Assembly: GCF_009834915.1 (NCBI RefSeq)
Contig: NZ_WVHS01000003.1
Span: forward strand, 62,001-126,000
Length of the DNA stretch: 64,000 bases
Source of the DNA: Hufsiella ginkgonis
GTDB lineage: Bacteria; Bacteroidota; Bacteroidia; Sphingobacteriales; Sphingobacteriaceae
Direction: 5' to 3'
Positions 27,095 through 36,893 of this stretch are shown here, piece after piece. Within the stretch, counting starts at the first letter, position 1; every line of letters begins with the position of its first letter. Both the position numbers and the translations under genes were made by a program. Below the pieces are notes generated by a model. That model was not told the origin of the DNA and searched no databases. It saw nothing but the letters and a program-made list of their open reading frames with translations.

Positions 27095-28018
27095 TCAGCT
27101 GATTTGGCTCACTTTTTCAATAAATATCTCATGCATGGTAGGGATCACTTCCCGCAGCATGTTCACCCGTACTTTTGGCACAAGGTAGGAAAGCACCTCG
27201 TTGGCGCTTTTGCCTTCGGTGAGCTTCAGGGTAATCATATAGCCCTCGTTGGTGGCGGTTTCGTTCGTCGTTACGAAAGGAGCGGAGTCGTCAAATCCGC
27301 ACTTTTCGCCCAGGTATTCGATTTCATAAGTGTTATTGCGGTACGAATTCCGGATCGCGTCTACTTTTCCGTCCAGTATCTTATGCGATTTATGGATGAG
27401 CGCGATCGAGTCGCATAATTCTTCTACCGTTTCCATCCGGTGAGTGGAAAAAATGATCGTAGCGCCTTTCCTGTTAAGTTCCAGGATCTCGTCGCGGATC
27501 AGGTCTGCGTTCACCGGGTCGAAACCTGTAAAAGGCTCATCCAGGATGATCAGCTCCGGTTCATGCACCACCGTGGCGATAAACTGGATCTTTTGCTGCA
27601 TCCCTTTACTCAGGTCTTCTACTTTTTTCTTCCACCATGATTCAATTTCCATTTTCTGGAACCAATATTTGATCCGTGTTGCCGCATCTGCGCGGGAAAG
27701 GCCTTTTAGTTGCGCGAGGTACAACATCTGTTCGCCGATCTCCATTTTTTTGTATAGTCCCCTTTCCTCCGGGAGATAGCCAATTTTACTGATATGTGAT
27801 GGACCCAGTTTCTCGCCTTTGAGTATTATTTCCCCTTTATCGGGCGCGGTGATCTGGTTGATGATCCGGATCAGCGAGGTTTTGCCTGCCCCGTTCGGGC
27901 CAAGCAGGCCGAAAATGCTGCCCTGGCTTATTTCAATGCTCACGTCATCGAGCGCACGATGCTGGGCGTATTGTTTAACGATATGTCGGATACTAAGCAT
28001 GTTGATGGTTTCTGTCAT
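27095..28018 (-). CDS. ABC transporter ATP-binding protein (NatA-like)
   Basis: A 307-residue ATPase. Walker A is GPNGAGKTS (about 39-47), the signature is LSKGMQQKI and Walker B is LIILDEPFTGFD, all intact. A C-terminal extension of about 85 residues is common in NatA-type ATPases (DUF4162-like). It forms an exporter with the downstream permease. An inverted heptamer element lies just upstream, between this gene and the VOC gene. Confidence 0.92.
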   Translation of the reverse strand: MTETINMLSIRHIVKQYAQHRALDDVSIEISQGSIFGLLGPNGAGKTSLIRIINQITAPDKGEIILKGEKLGPSHISKIGYLPEERGLYKKMEIGEQMLYLAQLKGLSRADAATRIKYWFQKMEIESWWKKKVEDLSKGMQQKIQFIATVVHEPELIILDEPFTGFDPVNADLIRDEILELNRKGATIIFSTHRMETVEELCDSIALIHKSHKILDGKVDAIRNSYRNNTYEIEYLGEKCGFDDSAPFVTTNETATNEGYMITLKLTEGKSANEVLSYLVPKVRVNMLREVIPTMHEIFIEKVSQIS

Positions 28019-28060
28019 GTAAGATCGGGTTTGCGGGGAAATGTTACGGGTTTGGACACC

Positions 28061-28154
28061 GTTGTCGTTTTACGTTTTCCATCCTTTGCTTTAGGCGGCG
28101 TAATAGGCTATTGGGCTACGTCGGACGTTAAACGTCAACCGTTTAACGCTTAAA
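28061..28154. repeat. Heptamer inverted-repeat element E
   Basis: The left arm at 28061-28080 and the right arm at 28123-28139 are imperfect reverse complements (core words CGTTT and ACGT). From 28120 the sequence runs in 7-base units beginning GTCGGAC, GTTAAAC and so on to 28154, overlapping the stop codon of the VOC gene. It lies at the 3' end of that gene and upstream of the ABC ATPase gene. Confidence 0.6.
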
Positions 28155-28509
28155 CTTCTTCCCCGAACTGCAGCAGGTACCCGTTATTGTCGTAGATAGC
28201 AAATTCGCGCATGCCGTAGAAAAACGTTTCGATCGGGTAGCATATCCTGGCCTGGTCCTTAACTGCTTCCCAATAGGCATCCACTTCTTCCGTGATGAAG
28301 TAAATTGAACCCGTAAACCTGGGACCGGTAAACGGGACGTGATCATTAGGCAGGGTTACCATCACCTCCGTATCATCTTTGGTAAGAGCGGCCCAACTGC
28401 CATCATCACCGGCCGCCCCGCAGGTAAATCCCAGTATATTAGTGTAAAAGTCTACGGTCTCTTTCACCTGCCGGGTGTATAACGCCGGGCGAATTTCCTT
28501 GAGTTTCAT
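28150..28509 (-). CDS. VOC superfamily protein (glyoxalase/bleomycin resistance-like)
   Basis: A 119-residue protein with two beta-alpha-beta-beta-beta units (KEIRPALYTRQVKETVDFYTNILGF, and DAYWEAVKDQARICYPIETFFYGMREFAIYDNNGYLLQFGE). This is the usual length and ending of single-domain VOC proteins. Metal ligands expected in the family are partly visible (E near the C-terminus), but the substrate cannot be named. It is divergent from the twin-ATPase gene (50 bases apart). The stop lies inside the heptamer element at 28120-28154. Confidence 0.8.
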   Translation of the reverse strand: MKLKEIRPALYTRQVKETVDFYTNILGFTCGAAGDDGSWAALTKDDTEVMVTLPNDHVPFTGPRFTGSIYFITEEVDAYWEAVKDQARICYPIETFFYGMREFAIYDNNGYLLQFGEEV

Positions 28510-28559
28510 ACGCTTTATTAAGATTCATTTATTGCTAATTTAGCCATATAAACAAGATA

Positions 28560-30074
28560 ATGGCTGAGGACCTATCATTTCTTTCTCTCGAACATATCAC
28601 AGCGCGCGCTCCCGGGAAGGTACTCTTTTCAGATCTTAGTTTTGAACTTAAAAAAGGTGAACAGTGGGCATTGGTCGGCCCCTCAGGTTCGGGAAAAAGT
28701 GCCTTGCTGAACGCGATATCGGGTCGTTTGGCCATGACAGGCGGCAAAGTCAGCTTTCATTTTTACGACCGTTTTCGCCGCAGTAACGGGATTACCGACC
28801 CGCTGTTTAACGCGGCAAAGCTGATCGCGATGGTGCCCCAAAAGCATCATTTCAGGAACCTGTCGCATACTACCGAATTTTACTACCAGCAGCGTTACAA
28901 CGCCACGGATTCGGAAAATGCCGCTACCGTTGCGGAACACCTCGCAGCTGTTCATGCGATTAGTCCGGCAGAAGAGCCGGTATGGACGGCCGATAAGGTG
29001 ACCGGACTTTTTAAACTCGGTCAGCTGCTCGGTAAGCAAGTGATCAAGCTGTCGAACGGTGAAACACGGAGGCTGCTGTTCGCTTCCGCATTGTTAAGAA
29101 ATCCGCAGCTACTTTTGTTGGATAGCCCTTTTACCGGGCTCGATTCGGCATCCCGCCCGGCGATGGACAAAATTATCACTGAGATCACCCGGTCGGGGAT
29201 CACGGTGATGGTTGCGACGTCGCCGGCGGAGCTGCCCGAAGCCGTCACACACGTAGCCGTGATGGATGCGGGCGATATCGTTTCACGGGGGCCTAAAGCG
29301 GTGTTCGATCCGGCGTCCATGTCAACGGCAGCAGGGGTGATGGCTGATATAGGGGAATTAACGGCATTGCTGGCATTGAACCCCATCCCGGTTTTTGCCG
29401 ATATCATAGCGATGAACGCAATCTCGCTCCGCTACGATAATGTAACGGTGCTCGATAACATCAGCTGGCATGTACGGCAGGGCGATGCCTGGGCGCTTCT
29501 GGGGCCTAACGGCGCCGGCAAATCTTCGCTGCTCAGCCTAATTACCGGCGACAACCCGCAGGCGTATGCCAATGATATCATCTTGTTCGACCGCAAACGC
29601 GGAACAGGGGAAAGTATCTGGGACATCAAGAAGCGTATCGGGTATGTTTCCCCGGAGATGCTACAGTATTTTCCTTCGGGCTCTACCTGCGTACAGGTTA
29701 CCGAATCAGGTTTTTATGATACGCAGGGCCTTTTCAGGCCAAGTAACGCCGCGTACCGGGCGCTGTGCGTCAGGTGGATGAAGATCCTGGAAATAGAAGA
29801 GGCCGCCAATCAGCCGTTCAATAAAGTTTCGGCCAGTGTGCAGCGTCTTTGCCTGCTGGCACGCGCGCTGGTAAAAACCCCGGTACTCCTTGTTCTCGAT
29901 GAGCCGTGCCAGGGCCTCGACGAACACCAGCAACTCCACTTTAAAAACCTCGTAGATGTCATTTGCCGCTTAAGCAATATCACGCTGATCTATGTAACAC
30001 ATTACCCCGGAGAGTTGCCCAATGCCGTTACAAAGTATCTCAAACTTGAAAAAGGAAAGGTTATCGACTCGTAA
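28560..30074 (+). CDS. ModF-like protein with two ABC ATPase domains
   Basis: 504 residues, two ATPase domains in tandem and no membrane part. Domain 1 has Walker A GPSGSGKSA, signature LSNGE and Walker B LLLLDSPFTGLD, with Ser in place of the catalytic Glu. Domain 2 has Walker A GPNGAGKSS, an eroded signature VSASVQ and an intact Walker B LLVLDEPCQGLD. In a head-to-tail dimer both defects fall in the same composite site, leaving one active site. ModF was named for proximity to molybdate genes, but none are seen here. The function is unknown; a soluble regulatory or ribosome-related ATPase is possible. Confidence 0.8.
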   Translation: MAEDLSFLSLEHITARAPGKVLFSDLSFELKKGEQWALVGPSGSGKSALLNAISGRLAMTGGKVSFHFYDRFRRSNGITDPLFNAAKLIAMVPQKHHFRNLSHTTEFYYQQRYNATDSENAATVAEHLAAVHAISPAEEPVWTADKVTGLFKLGQLLGKQVIKLSNGETRRLLFASALLRNPQLLLLDSPFTGLDSASRPAMDKIITEITRSGITVMVATSPAELPEAVTHVAVMDAGDIVSRGPKAVFDPASMSTAAGVMADIGELTALLALNPIPVFADIIAMNAISLRYDNVTVLDNISWHVRQGDAWALLGPNGAGKSSLLSLITGDNPQAYANDIILFDRKRGTGESIWDIKKRIGYVSPEMLQYFPSGSTCVQVTESGFYDTQGLFRPSNAAYRALCVRWMKILEIEEAANQPFNKVSASVQRLCLLARALVKTPVLLVLDEPCQGLDEHQQLHFKNLVDVICRLSNITLIYVTHYPGELPNAVTKYLKLEKGKVIDS

Positions 30075-30114
30075 GAATCGAAGCGCGCACATGGTTGCGG
30101 GTATTTCTTGTAAA

Positions 30115-31089
30115 TTACTTCCTGAATAAGTTTGAAGTAATATCCTTTAAGATCTTCCCTGCATGTTCCCGCGAATTTTCGATAAACCAGCTATGCGTGT
30201 CCATTCCCCCGCACACAACGCCGGCCAGGTAGATGCCCGGTTCGCTGGTTTCCATGGTGTCGGGATCGTGGAAGGGGCAAAGCTTTTCGTCATCCGATAG
30301 GCTGAGGCCGAATTTTCGCAGTAACTTAAAATCCGGCTGGTACCCGGTCATCGCCAGCACGAAATCGTTGGGGATGGTAATGGGGCCGTTAGGGGTCAGG
30401 ATCTCTGCTTCATGTGGCCCTATCGCGGTAAGCGACGACTGGAAATACGCTTTGATGCTGCCTTCCGCTATGCGGTTAACTATATCAGGGCGTACCCAAT
30501 ATTTTACCCGTTTCCCGATCTCTTCGCCGCGGATCACCATGGTTACCGAGGCGCCTTTCCGGTAAGTTTCGAGCGCGGCGTCTACCGAGGAGTTATTGGC
30601 CCCTACCACCAATACCTGCTGCATGGCATAGTAATGGGGATCACGATAATAATGAGTTACCTTGGGAAGATCTTCCCCCGGGATGTTCATCCGGTTCGGG
30701 ATGTCGTAAAACCCCGTAGCGATGATCACTTTGCCGGCAGTGTAGCTAGTCTTTGACGTTGTTACCGAAAATCCGTCAGCAAGGCGCGAAACTTCCAGTA
30801 CTTCCTCGAACAGCCGGAGATTGAGCGCGAATTTGACCGTTACACGCCGGTAATATTCCAACGCTTCGGGACGTGTTGGCTTGTTGTTGACCGACATGAA
30901 CGGCACGCCGCCAATCTCCAGCCTTTCTGAGGTGGAGAAAAAAGTCATGTTCGCCGGGTAATTATAGAGCGAATTTACCAGGCAGCCTTTTTCAATAATC
31001 ACGTACGACAATCCCGCACGCTGCGCTTCTATTCCGCAGGCAAGCCCGATGGGACCGGAGCCGATGATGAGGATATCGTAATAGTTCAT
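30115..31089 (-). CDS. YpdA-like FAD/NAD(P)-dependent reductase (putative bacillithiol disulfide reductase)
   Basis: 324 residues from the ATG at 31089 (MNYYDILIIGSGPIGLACG); an upstream ATG at 31140 would add 17 residues before the FAD motif. The FAD-binding GSGPIG and a second Rossmann motif, VLVVGANNSSVDAALE, for NADPH are present. The typical YpdA text NYPANMTFFSTSERLEIGG is also seen. In Firmicutes YpdA (Bdr) reduces bacillithiol disulfide. Members of the Bacteroidota also make bacillithiol, so the same role is likely. An inverted heptamer element separates it from the transaldolase gene upstream. Confidence 0.88.
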   Translation of the reverse strand: MNYYDILIIGSGPIGLACGIEAQRAGLSYVIIEKGCLVNSLYNYPANMTFFSTSERLEIGGVPFMSVNNKPTRPEALEYYRRVTVKFALNLRLFEEVLEVSRLADGFSVTTSKTSYTAGKVIIATGFYDIPNRMNIPGEDLPKVTHYYRDPHYYAMQQVLVVGANNSSVDAALETYRKGASVTMVIRGEEIGKRVKYWVRPDIVNRIAEGSIKAYFQSSLTAIGPHEAEILTPNGPITIPNDFVLAMTGYQPDFKLLRKFGLSLSDDEKLCPFHDPDTMETSEPGIYLAGVVCGGMDTHSWFIENSREHAGKILKDITSNLFRK

Positions 31090-31100
31090 AGCGCTTGAAA

Positions 31101-31203
31101 GTTTGACGTGTAACGCTGGACGTATACGTAAACTGATCATAGCCGCACTTATTAAGTCCGGGACAGCACGTGTTACTTATACGTCCGGCGTAAAACGTTA
31201 TAC
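31101..31203. repeat. Heptamer inverted-repeat element F
   Basis: The left arm at 31101-31133 and the right arm at 31170-31203 are imperfect reverse complements with the shared core GGACGTATA. Both arms show a 7-base beat (GACGTGT, AACGCTG and so on). The right arm overlaps the stop codon of the transaldolase gene, so the hairpin would form at the 3' end of its message. Confidence 0.6.
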
Positions 31204-31857
31204 TCCCGCCGCTTTCGCGTGATCGGCGAGGAACTGGGCCAGGCCGTTATCTGTTAACGGGTGTTTCAGCAGGGCGGTGATGGCAGACAACGGACCGGTG
31301 ATCACATCGGAGCCTAATTTCGCACAGCTGATGATGTGCATCGGGTGACGAACAGAGGCAGCCAGGATCTGGGTCTCGTAGCCGTAGTTGTCGTAAATTA
31401 AGCGGATGTCCTCGATCAGCTGAAGGCCGTCGGTCGATACGTCGTCGAGGCGCCCGATGAACGGCGAAACATATGTAGCTCCCGCTTTAGCGGCTAATAA
31501 TGCCTGGCCGGCCGAAAATACGAGGGTACAATTCGTTTTAATGCCTTTAGAGGAGAAGTACTTGATGGCTTTGACGCCGTCCTTTATCATCGGCACTTTT
31601 ACAACAATTCTTTCGTGAAGTTTGGCAAGAACCTCGCCTTCGGCGATGATCTCGTCGTAAGTGGTGGCAATTACTTCAGCGCTTACATCGCCATCGGTGA
31701 TCTCGCAGATAGCCTTATAATGGTTGATAATGTTTTCTTTTCCGGCGATGCCCTCTTTTGCCATGAGGCTGGGATTGGTAGTTACGCCATCTAAAACGCC
31801 AAGGTCGTGTGCTTCCTTAATTTGCTGAAGGTTGGCAGTGTCAATAAAAAATTTCAT
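31198..31857 (-). CDS. fsa: Small transaldolase / fructose-6-phosphate aldolase
   Basis: A 219-residue TIM-barrel protein of the FSA/TalC type. It opens with [16 protein letters not shown], followed by [13 protein letters not shown]. The Schiff-base lysine is in [11 protein letters not shown] (about residue 86), and [32 protein letters not shown] is the family block. It acts in the cytoplasm, either as a transaldolase of the pentose phosphate pathway or as a fructose-6-phosphate aldolase; the sequence alone does not settle which. It lies 90 bases from the SRP RNA gene on the same strand. Confidence 0.92.
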   Translation of the reverse strand: MKFFIDTANLQQIKEAHDLGVLDGVTTNPSLMAKEGIAGKENIINHYKAICEITDGDVSAEVIATTYDEIIAEGEVLAKLHERIVVKVPMIKDGVKAIKYFSSKGIKTNCTLVFSAGQALLAAKAGATYVSPFIGRLDDVSTDGLQLIEDIRLIYDNYGYETQILAASVRHPMHIISCAKLGSDVITGPLSAITALLKHPLTDNGLAQFLADHAKAAGV

Positions 31858-31947
31858 TTGCTAAGATTATTGATATTCAGGTAATCGAGAAGATCGTTGA
31901 ACAACACTTTGGTCTTCGTGGCATAAAAACCAAAAAAAATAAAAAAT

Positions 31948-32044
31948 GGGCTAGCCCCTTCTATCGCACCGCTACAACTCTCTACCCTTGCTGCGTTCCC
32001 ACCCTGGGGGAGTTCAAGAGGAGCTGGTCGTAGAAGACTAACCC
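31948..32044 (-). ncRNA. ffs: Small signal recognition particle RNA (4.5S-like)
   Basis: On the minus strand the segment folds as a long hairpin of about 97 bases. The 5' end GGGTTAG pairs with the 3' end CTAGCCC. The apex carries GTG-GGAA-CGC, the GGAA tetraloop of helix 8, followed by the conserved AGCA of the symmetrical loop, as in E. coli 4.5S RNA. A T-rich run follows the 3' end (31932-31947). A promoter lies 5 bases upstream of the predicted 5' end. The RNA binds Ffh to target membrane proteins. Confidence 0.9.
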
Positions 32045-32048
32045 GCGA

Positions 32049-32079
32049 CAAAGGTATAAAATTTTATGAGTATGCCAAC
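32049..32079 (-). promoter_or_regulatory. Promoter of the SRP RNA gene
   Basis: Read on the minus strand, GTTG (32079-32076) is followed after 19 bases by TACCTTTG (32056-32049), a full match to the -7 consensus TAnnTTTG. The RNA 5' end predicted from pairing lies exactly 5 bases downstream, at 32044. Confidence 0.75.
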
Positions 32080-32367
32080 CCCGCGGTCATTTATATAAAT
32101 ATATCGCTGACCGGGCACCATAACCGGTAAGTCTATCGGATTACCATAGTATGAGGGTTTCCAGGAGAGGTTTTCAACTGTTTTGCTATTAATTTTGGAT
32201 AATTAATTTAATAAATTGATAATATATCATTAATTAAAATATTAAACTTTCAATGATCTATTGGTTTTTTGGGCTTATTTTACGGAAAGTTCAAAAATAC
32301 TGTATAATATAGCAATCATTGGCACAAATTCCTATTTTCGTAATCGCCACAAATAATCAATAACCTG
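32080..32367. other. Intergenic region upstream of gltB
   Basis: AT-rich non-coding stretch between the SRP RNA promoter and gltB. I see no open frame of interest. It must contain the gltB promoter, but I find only partial matches to TAnnTTTG (for example TATTTTCG near 32331) without a well-placed -33 element. Confidence 0.4.
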
Positions 32368-35300
32368 ATGAACCAAACTGATAGTGACCAGCAGGGCTTA
32401 TATCGTCCTGAATTCGAACACGACTCCTGCGGAACCGGTTTTATAACCAACATAAACGGTCACCGCTCACACCGGATCATCGCTGATGCACTCACAATTT
32501 TAGAGAACATGGAACACCGCGGAGCCTGCGGTTGTGATCCGGAAACAGGCGATGGCGCCGGTTTATTGCTGCAATTACCACACGAGTTTTTTATAGAAGA
32601 GTGTATTGCGCTCGAGATCCGCCTGGGCGAGCCGGGCTATTACGGGGTAGGCATGACTTTCTTCCCCAAAGATATTGTTGCTAAAGAAGCGTGCCGGGGG
32701 GTAATTAACAGCGCAGCAGATAAGCTGGGGCTGCAGATCACCGGGTACCGTAAAGTGCCTGTAAATGCTTCGGTGGTGGGGCAAACTGCACTCGCTTCGG
32801 AACCCGATATCGAGCAGGTTTTCGTTGCCCGGCCGTCTCATATTACCAATGTCGATGATTTCGAGCGTAAATTATACGTGCTTCGCCGTTATATTACCAA
32901 AACGGTGCACGATACGGTAAAAGGTTCTGCTGCCGACTTCTATTTTACGTCGTTTTCTGCGAAAGTGATCGTATATAAGGGCCAGCTAACCACGTACCAG
33001 GTTCGCCAGTATTACCTGGACCTTTCGGATGACCGGGTGAAATCCGGCTTCGGTATGATCCACTCGCGGTTTTCTACCAATACGTTCCCTTCGTGGCGGC
33101 TTGCCCAGCCGTTCCGATTTATGGCGCATAACGGCGAGATCAATACCTTAACCGGGAACCTTAACTGGTTTTATTCCGGGTTGAGATCGTATGCTTCTCC
33201 TTTTTTCTCGAAAGATGAAATGGATATGCTGCTGCCCGTTATCGACAATAACCAGTCTGATTCGGCTTGCCTTGATAACATCGTGGAGATCCTGCTGCAC
33301 TGCGGCCGGTCGCTGCCGCACGTAATGATGATGCTGGTGCCCGAAGCCTGGGACGGCAACGAGCAGATGGACCCGCTGAAAAAGGCGTTTTACGAGTTCC
33401 ATGCCACGCTGATGGAGCCATGGGATGGCCCCGCGGCTTTAACATTTACCGATGGCAAGATCATTGGCGCCATGCTGGACAGGAACGGCTTACGTCCCCT
33501 GAGATACGTGGTTACCAGCGATGGATTGGTGATTGCCGCGTCTGAAGCGGGCGCACTGCCTATTGATGAAAGCACCGTGGTAAGTAAAGGTCGTCTTCAG
33601 CCCGGAAAAATGTTCCTGATCGATACCGGCGAAGGCAAGATCATTACCGACGAAGAAATTAAAATGCAGCTCGCTTCGAGGCAACCCTATGGCCAGTGGC
33701 TCGAAAATTATAAGATCAGGATCGAGGACCTTCCCGAGCCGCGCCTGGCGTTCACCGACCTGGCGGCCGATTCCGTATTTAAATATCAGCAGGTATTCGG
33801 GTATAGCCGCGAAGACATCGAGACCCTCATTAAACCGATGGCGCTCGAAGGAAAAGAAGCCGTTGGCTCGATGGGAACAGACGTTCCGCTTGCCGTGCTT
33901 TCTGATCGTCCGCAGCACCTGTCAAGCTACTTTAAACAATTCTTCGCACAGGTGACCAACCCGCCGATCGACCCCATCCGCGAGCGCCTGGTGATGAGCC
34001 TCGCTACGTTTATCGGCAACAACGGTAACCTGCTGGACGAAGATAAAATGCATTGCCATTGCGTGGCCCTGCAGCAGCCTATCCTTTCGAACTACGAGCT
34101 CGAAAAGCTGAGAAGTATAGACACCGGCCTGTTCCACGCTAAAACGCTTCAAACTTATTTCAAAGCCGACGGGCTGCCGGGTTCGATGGAAAAAAGCCTC
34201 AGCCGCCTTTGCCGCTATGCCGAAGATGCCGTTCACGACGGGTTCGAAGTATTGATCCTTTCAGACAGGGCGATCGACTCAGAACACGCACCGGTCCCCT
34301 CGCTACTGGCGGTTTCGGCCGTGCATCACCACCTGGTGAAAAAGGGTTTCCGCGGCTCCGTGGGCCTCGTGGTAGAAGCCGGCGATGTATGGGAAGTGCA
34401 TCATTTTGCGTGTTTGCTGGCATTTGGCGCCACCGCGATCAACCCGTACCTGGCGCTCGCCACTATTCACACCATGAAGCAGGAAGGCAAGCTGGATACT
34501 TCACTCGAATGGAAATACTTATCCAAGAACTATATTAAAGCCATAAACGAGGGGCTGCTTAAGATCTTCTCCAAAATGGGGATCTCTACCCTGCAGTCTT
34601 ACCACGGTTCGCAGGTTTTCGAAATACTTGGCATTAACCAGTCGGTGGTCGATAAATATTTTACGGGCGCTGTTACCCGCATCGGCGGATTGGGTCTCGA
34701 TGAAATTGCGAAAGAAACGTTATACAAGCACTGGAACGGTTTCGGCAGGTCAAAGCCTGAAGAGCAAATGCTTCCCGAAGGAGGTATTTACCAGTGGAAA
34801 AGACGCGGCGAAGCGCATTTATTCAATCCTCAAACCGTCCACCTGCTGCAGCATGCAACCCGTACCAACAATTACGAGGTATACAAGAATTATGCGAAGC
34901 TGATCAATGATCAGACACAAAAGATGTTCACCATCAGGGGATTACTTGATTTCGCACATCACCGTGAGCCGGTTGCGCTGGACGAGGTTGAATCGGCAGA
35001 AAGCATCATGAAACGTTTTGCCACCGGTGCGATGTCGTTCGGTTCGATTTCCCACGAGGCGCATTCAACGCTTGCCATCGCGATGAACCGCATCGGTGCA
35101 AAAAGCAATACCGGCGAAGGCGGGGAGGACGAGATGCGTTATGAACGTTTGCCAAACGGCGACCTGATGCGCTCGGCCATCAAGCAGGTCGCTTCGGCGC
35201 GCTTCGGGGTAACCTCGAACTATCTCACCAATGCAGACGAGCTCCAGATCAAAATGGCGCAGGGCGCCAAACCCGGCGAGGGCGGGCAGCTTCCCGGGCA

Positions 35301-36891
35301 CAAGGTCGACGAGTGGATTGCCCGTGTAAGGCATTCAACCCCCGGTGTGGGGCTGATCTCTCCGCCGCCGCACCATGATATTTACTCGATCGAAGACCTT
35401 GCCCAGCTGATCTTCGACCTTAAGAACGCAAACCGTGCGGCGAGGATCAATGTAAAGCTGGTTTCTAAAGCAGGCGTAGGTACCATTGCCGCGGGTGTTG
35501 CAAAAGCGCATGCCGACGTGATCCTCATTGCAGGTTACGACGGCGGCACGGGCGCTTCCCCGGTAAGCTCGATCAAGCACGCCGGGCTGCCCTGGGAGCT
35601 TGGCCTGGCCGAAGCACATCAAACATTGGTTCGTAACCAGCTGCGCAGCCGCGTCGTACTTCAAACGGACGGGCAGCTTAAAACCGGCCGCGACCTGGCT
35701 ATTGCCGCTTTATTAGGCGCGGAGGAATGGGGCGTGGCAACGGCTGCCTTAGTGGCCGGCGGATGTATCATGATGCGGAAGTGTCACTTAAATACATGCC
35801 CGGTAGGAGTAGCCACACAGGATGCCGAGTTAAGAAAATTATTCAGCGGACAGCCCGACCATATTGTAAACCTGTTTAAATTCCTGGCGGAAGAGCTGCG
35901 GGAGATCATGGCCGATCTTGGTTTCCGTACCATTAACGATATGGTAGGACGCGCCCAGTTCCTGAAGGTACGCGAAGGTATATCGCATTGGAAAGCGAAA
36001 ACGCTGGACCTTTCGGATATTATTCACCCGATCACCACCCGCCAGGGCGTAACGATGTACAACAGCGAATCGCAGGATCACGGCATGTCTGATATCCTCG
36101 ACTGGAAATTACTGGATCATGCGCAGCAGGCACTGGACCAAAAAATGCCGGTATTCGCTTCGTTCATGGTGAAAAATACCGACCGTACTATCGGAACGAT
36201 GCTTTCAAACGAAGTTTCTAAGCTTTACCACTCGGCTGGCTTGCCGGATAACACCATCAACTTTAAGTTTAGCGGTTCTGCCGGGCAGAGCTTTGGCGCA
36301 TTCTGCGCGAAAGGCCTGTCTTTCGAACTGGAAGGCGAAGCGAACGACTACGTTGGAAAAGGCCTGTCAGGCGCACAGCTTGCGATCTATCCGCCCTCTG
36401 CCAGCACGTTTGTTCCTGAGGAAAATATCATTATCGGGAACGTTGCCCTGTATGGCGCAACTTCTGGAGAGTTATATGTTAGGGGACAGGCAGGCGAGCG
36501 TTTCGCAGTGCGTAACTCTGGGGCAACGGCCGTGGTAGAAGGCGTTGGCGACCATGGTTGTGAGTACATGACCGGTGGAAGAGCGCTTATCCTGGGTAAG
36601 ACCGGCCGGAATTTTGCAGCCGGCATGAGCGGCGGTATCGCTTGGGTTTACGATGCAGAGGGAACTTTCCCGGAGAATTGTAATACCGAAATGGTAGAGC
36701 TCGATCCGTTATCCACCGAAGACGAGGACCAGATCCTCGCCCTCCTGCGTAAGCACATGCAGCTCACGCAAAGCCACCTGGCGCTTTACCTCCTAAGCAA
36801 TTGGGCAGAAGAAGCCAATAAGTTTATTAAAGTATTCCCAACCGAATACAAAAAAGTTTTACAGCGTGCACAATACCAACCAGCAAATTAG
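32368..36891 (+). CDS. gltB: Glutamate synthase large subunit
   Basis: 1507 residues, the normal length for the alpha subunit. The class II amidotransferase nucleophile is C21 in HDSCGTGF, so about 20 residues are removed to expose it. The FMN-binding synthase domain carries GAKSNTGEGGEDEMRY and GYDGGTGASP. The 3Fe-4S ligands lie in CHLNTCPVGVATQ, and the C-terminal GXGXG beta-helix domain ends the protein. It makes two glutamates from glutamine and 2-oxoglutarate. gltD follows after two bases, so the two are co-transcribed. Confidence 0.97.
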   Translation: MNQTDSDQQGLYRPEFEHDSCGTGFITNINGHRSHRIIADALTILENMEHRGACGCDPETGDGAGLLLQLPHEFFIEECIALEIRLGEPGYYGVGMTFFPKDIVAKEACRGVINSAADKLGLQITGYRKVPVNASVVGQTALASEPDIEQVFVARPSHITNVDDFERKLYVLRRYITKTVHDTVKGSAADFYFTSFSAKVIVYKGQLTTYQVRQYYLDLSDDRVKSGFGMIHSRFSTNTFPSWRLAQPFRFMAHNGEINTLTGNLNWFYSGLRSYASPFFSKDEMDMLLPVIDNNQSDSACLDNIVEILLHCGRSLPHVMMMLVPEAWDGNEQMDPLKKAFYEFHATLMEPWDGPAALTFTDGKIIGAMLDRNGLRPLRYVVTSDGLVIAASEAGALPIDESTVVSKGRLQPGKMFLIDTGEGKIITDEEIKMQLASRQPYGQWLENYKIRIEDLPEPRLAFTDLAADSVFKYQQVFGYSREDIETLIKPMALEGKEAVGSMGTDVPLAVLSDRPQHLSSYFKQFFAQVTNPPIDPIRERLVMSLATFIGNNGNLLDEDKMHCHCVALQQPILSNYELEKLRSIDTGLFHAKTLQTYFKADGLPGSMEKSLSRLCRYAEDAVHDGFEVLILSDRAIDSEHAPVPSLLAVSAVHHHLVKKGFRGSVGLVVEAGDVWEVHHFACLLAFGATAINPYLALATIHTMKQEGKLDTSLEWKYLSKNYIKAINEGLLKIFSKMGISTLQSYHGSQVFEILGINQSVVDKYFTGAVTRIGGLGLDEIAKETLYKHWNGFGRSKPEEQMLPEGGIYQWKRRGEAHLFNPQTVHLLQHATRTNNYEVYKNYAKLINDQTQKMFTIRGLLDFAHHREPVALDEVESAESIMKRFATGAMSFGSISHEAHSTLAIAMNRIGAKSNTGEGGEDEMRYERLPNGDLMRSAIKQVASARFGVTSNYLTNADELQIKMAQGAKPGEGGQLPGHKVDEWIARVRHSTPGVGLISPPPHHDIYSIEDLAQLIFDLKNANRAARINVKLVSKAGVGTIAAGVAKAHADVILIAGYDGGTGASPVSSIKHAGLPWELGLAEAHQTLVRNQLRSRVVLQTDGQLKTGRDLAIAALLGAEEWGVATAALVAGGCIMMRKCHLNTCPVGVATQDAELRKLFSGQPDHIVNLFKFLAEELREIMADLGFRTINDMVGRAQFLKVREGISHWKAKTLDLSDIIHPITTRQGVTMYNSESQDHGMSDILDWKLLDHAQQALDQKMPVFASFMVKNTDRTIGTMLSNEVSKLYHSAGLPDNTINFKFSGSAGQSFGAFCAKGLSFELEGEANDYVGKGLSGAQLAIYPPSASTFVPEENIIIGNVALYGATSGELYVRGQAGERFAVRNSGATAVVEGVGDHGCEYMTGGRALILGKTGRNFAAGMSGGIAWVYDAEGTFPENCNTEMVELDPLSTEDEDQILALLRKHMQLTQSHLALYLLSNWAEEANKFIKVFPTEYKKVLQRAQYQPAN

Positions 36892-36893
36892 TA

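Noticed and set aside
31854-32051. 65-codon open frame on the minus strand
   Set aside because: It covers the SRP RNA gene and its terminator; the RNA fold explains the sequence better.
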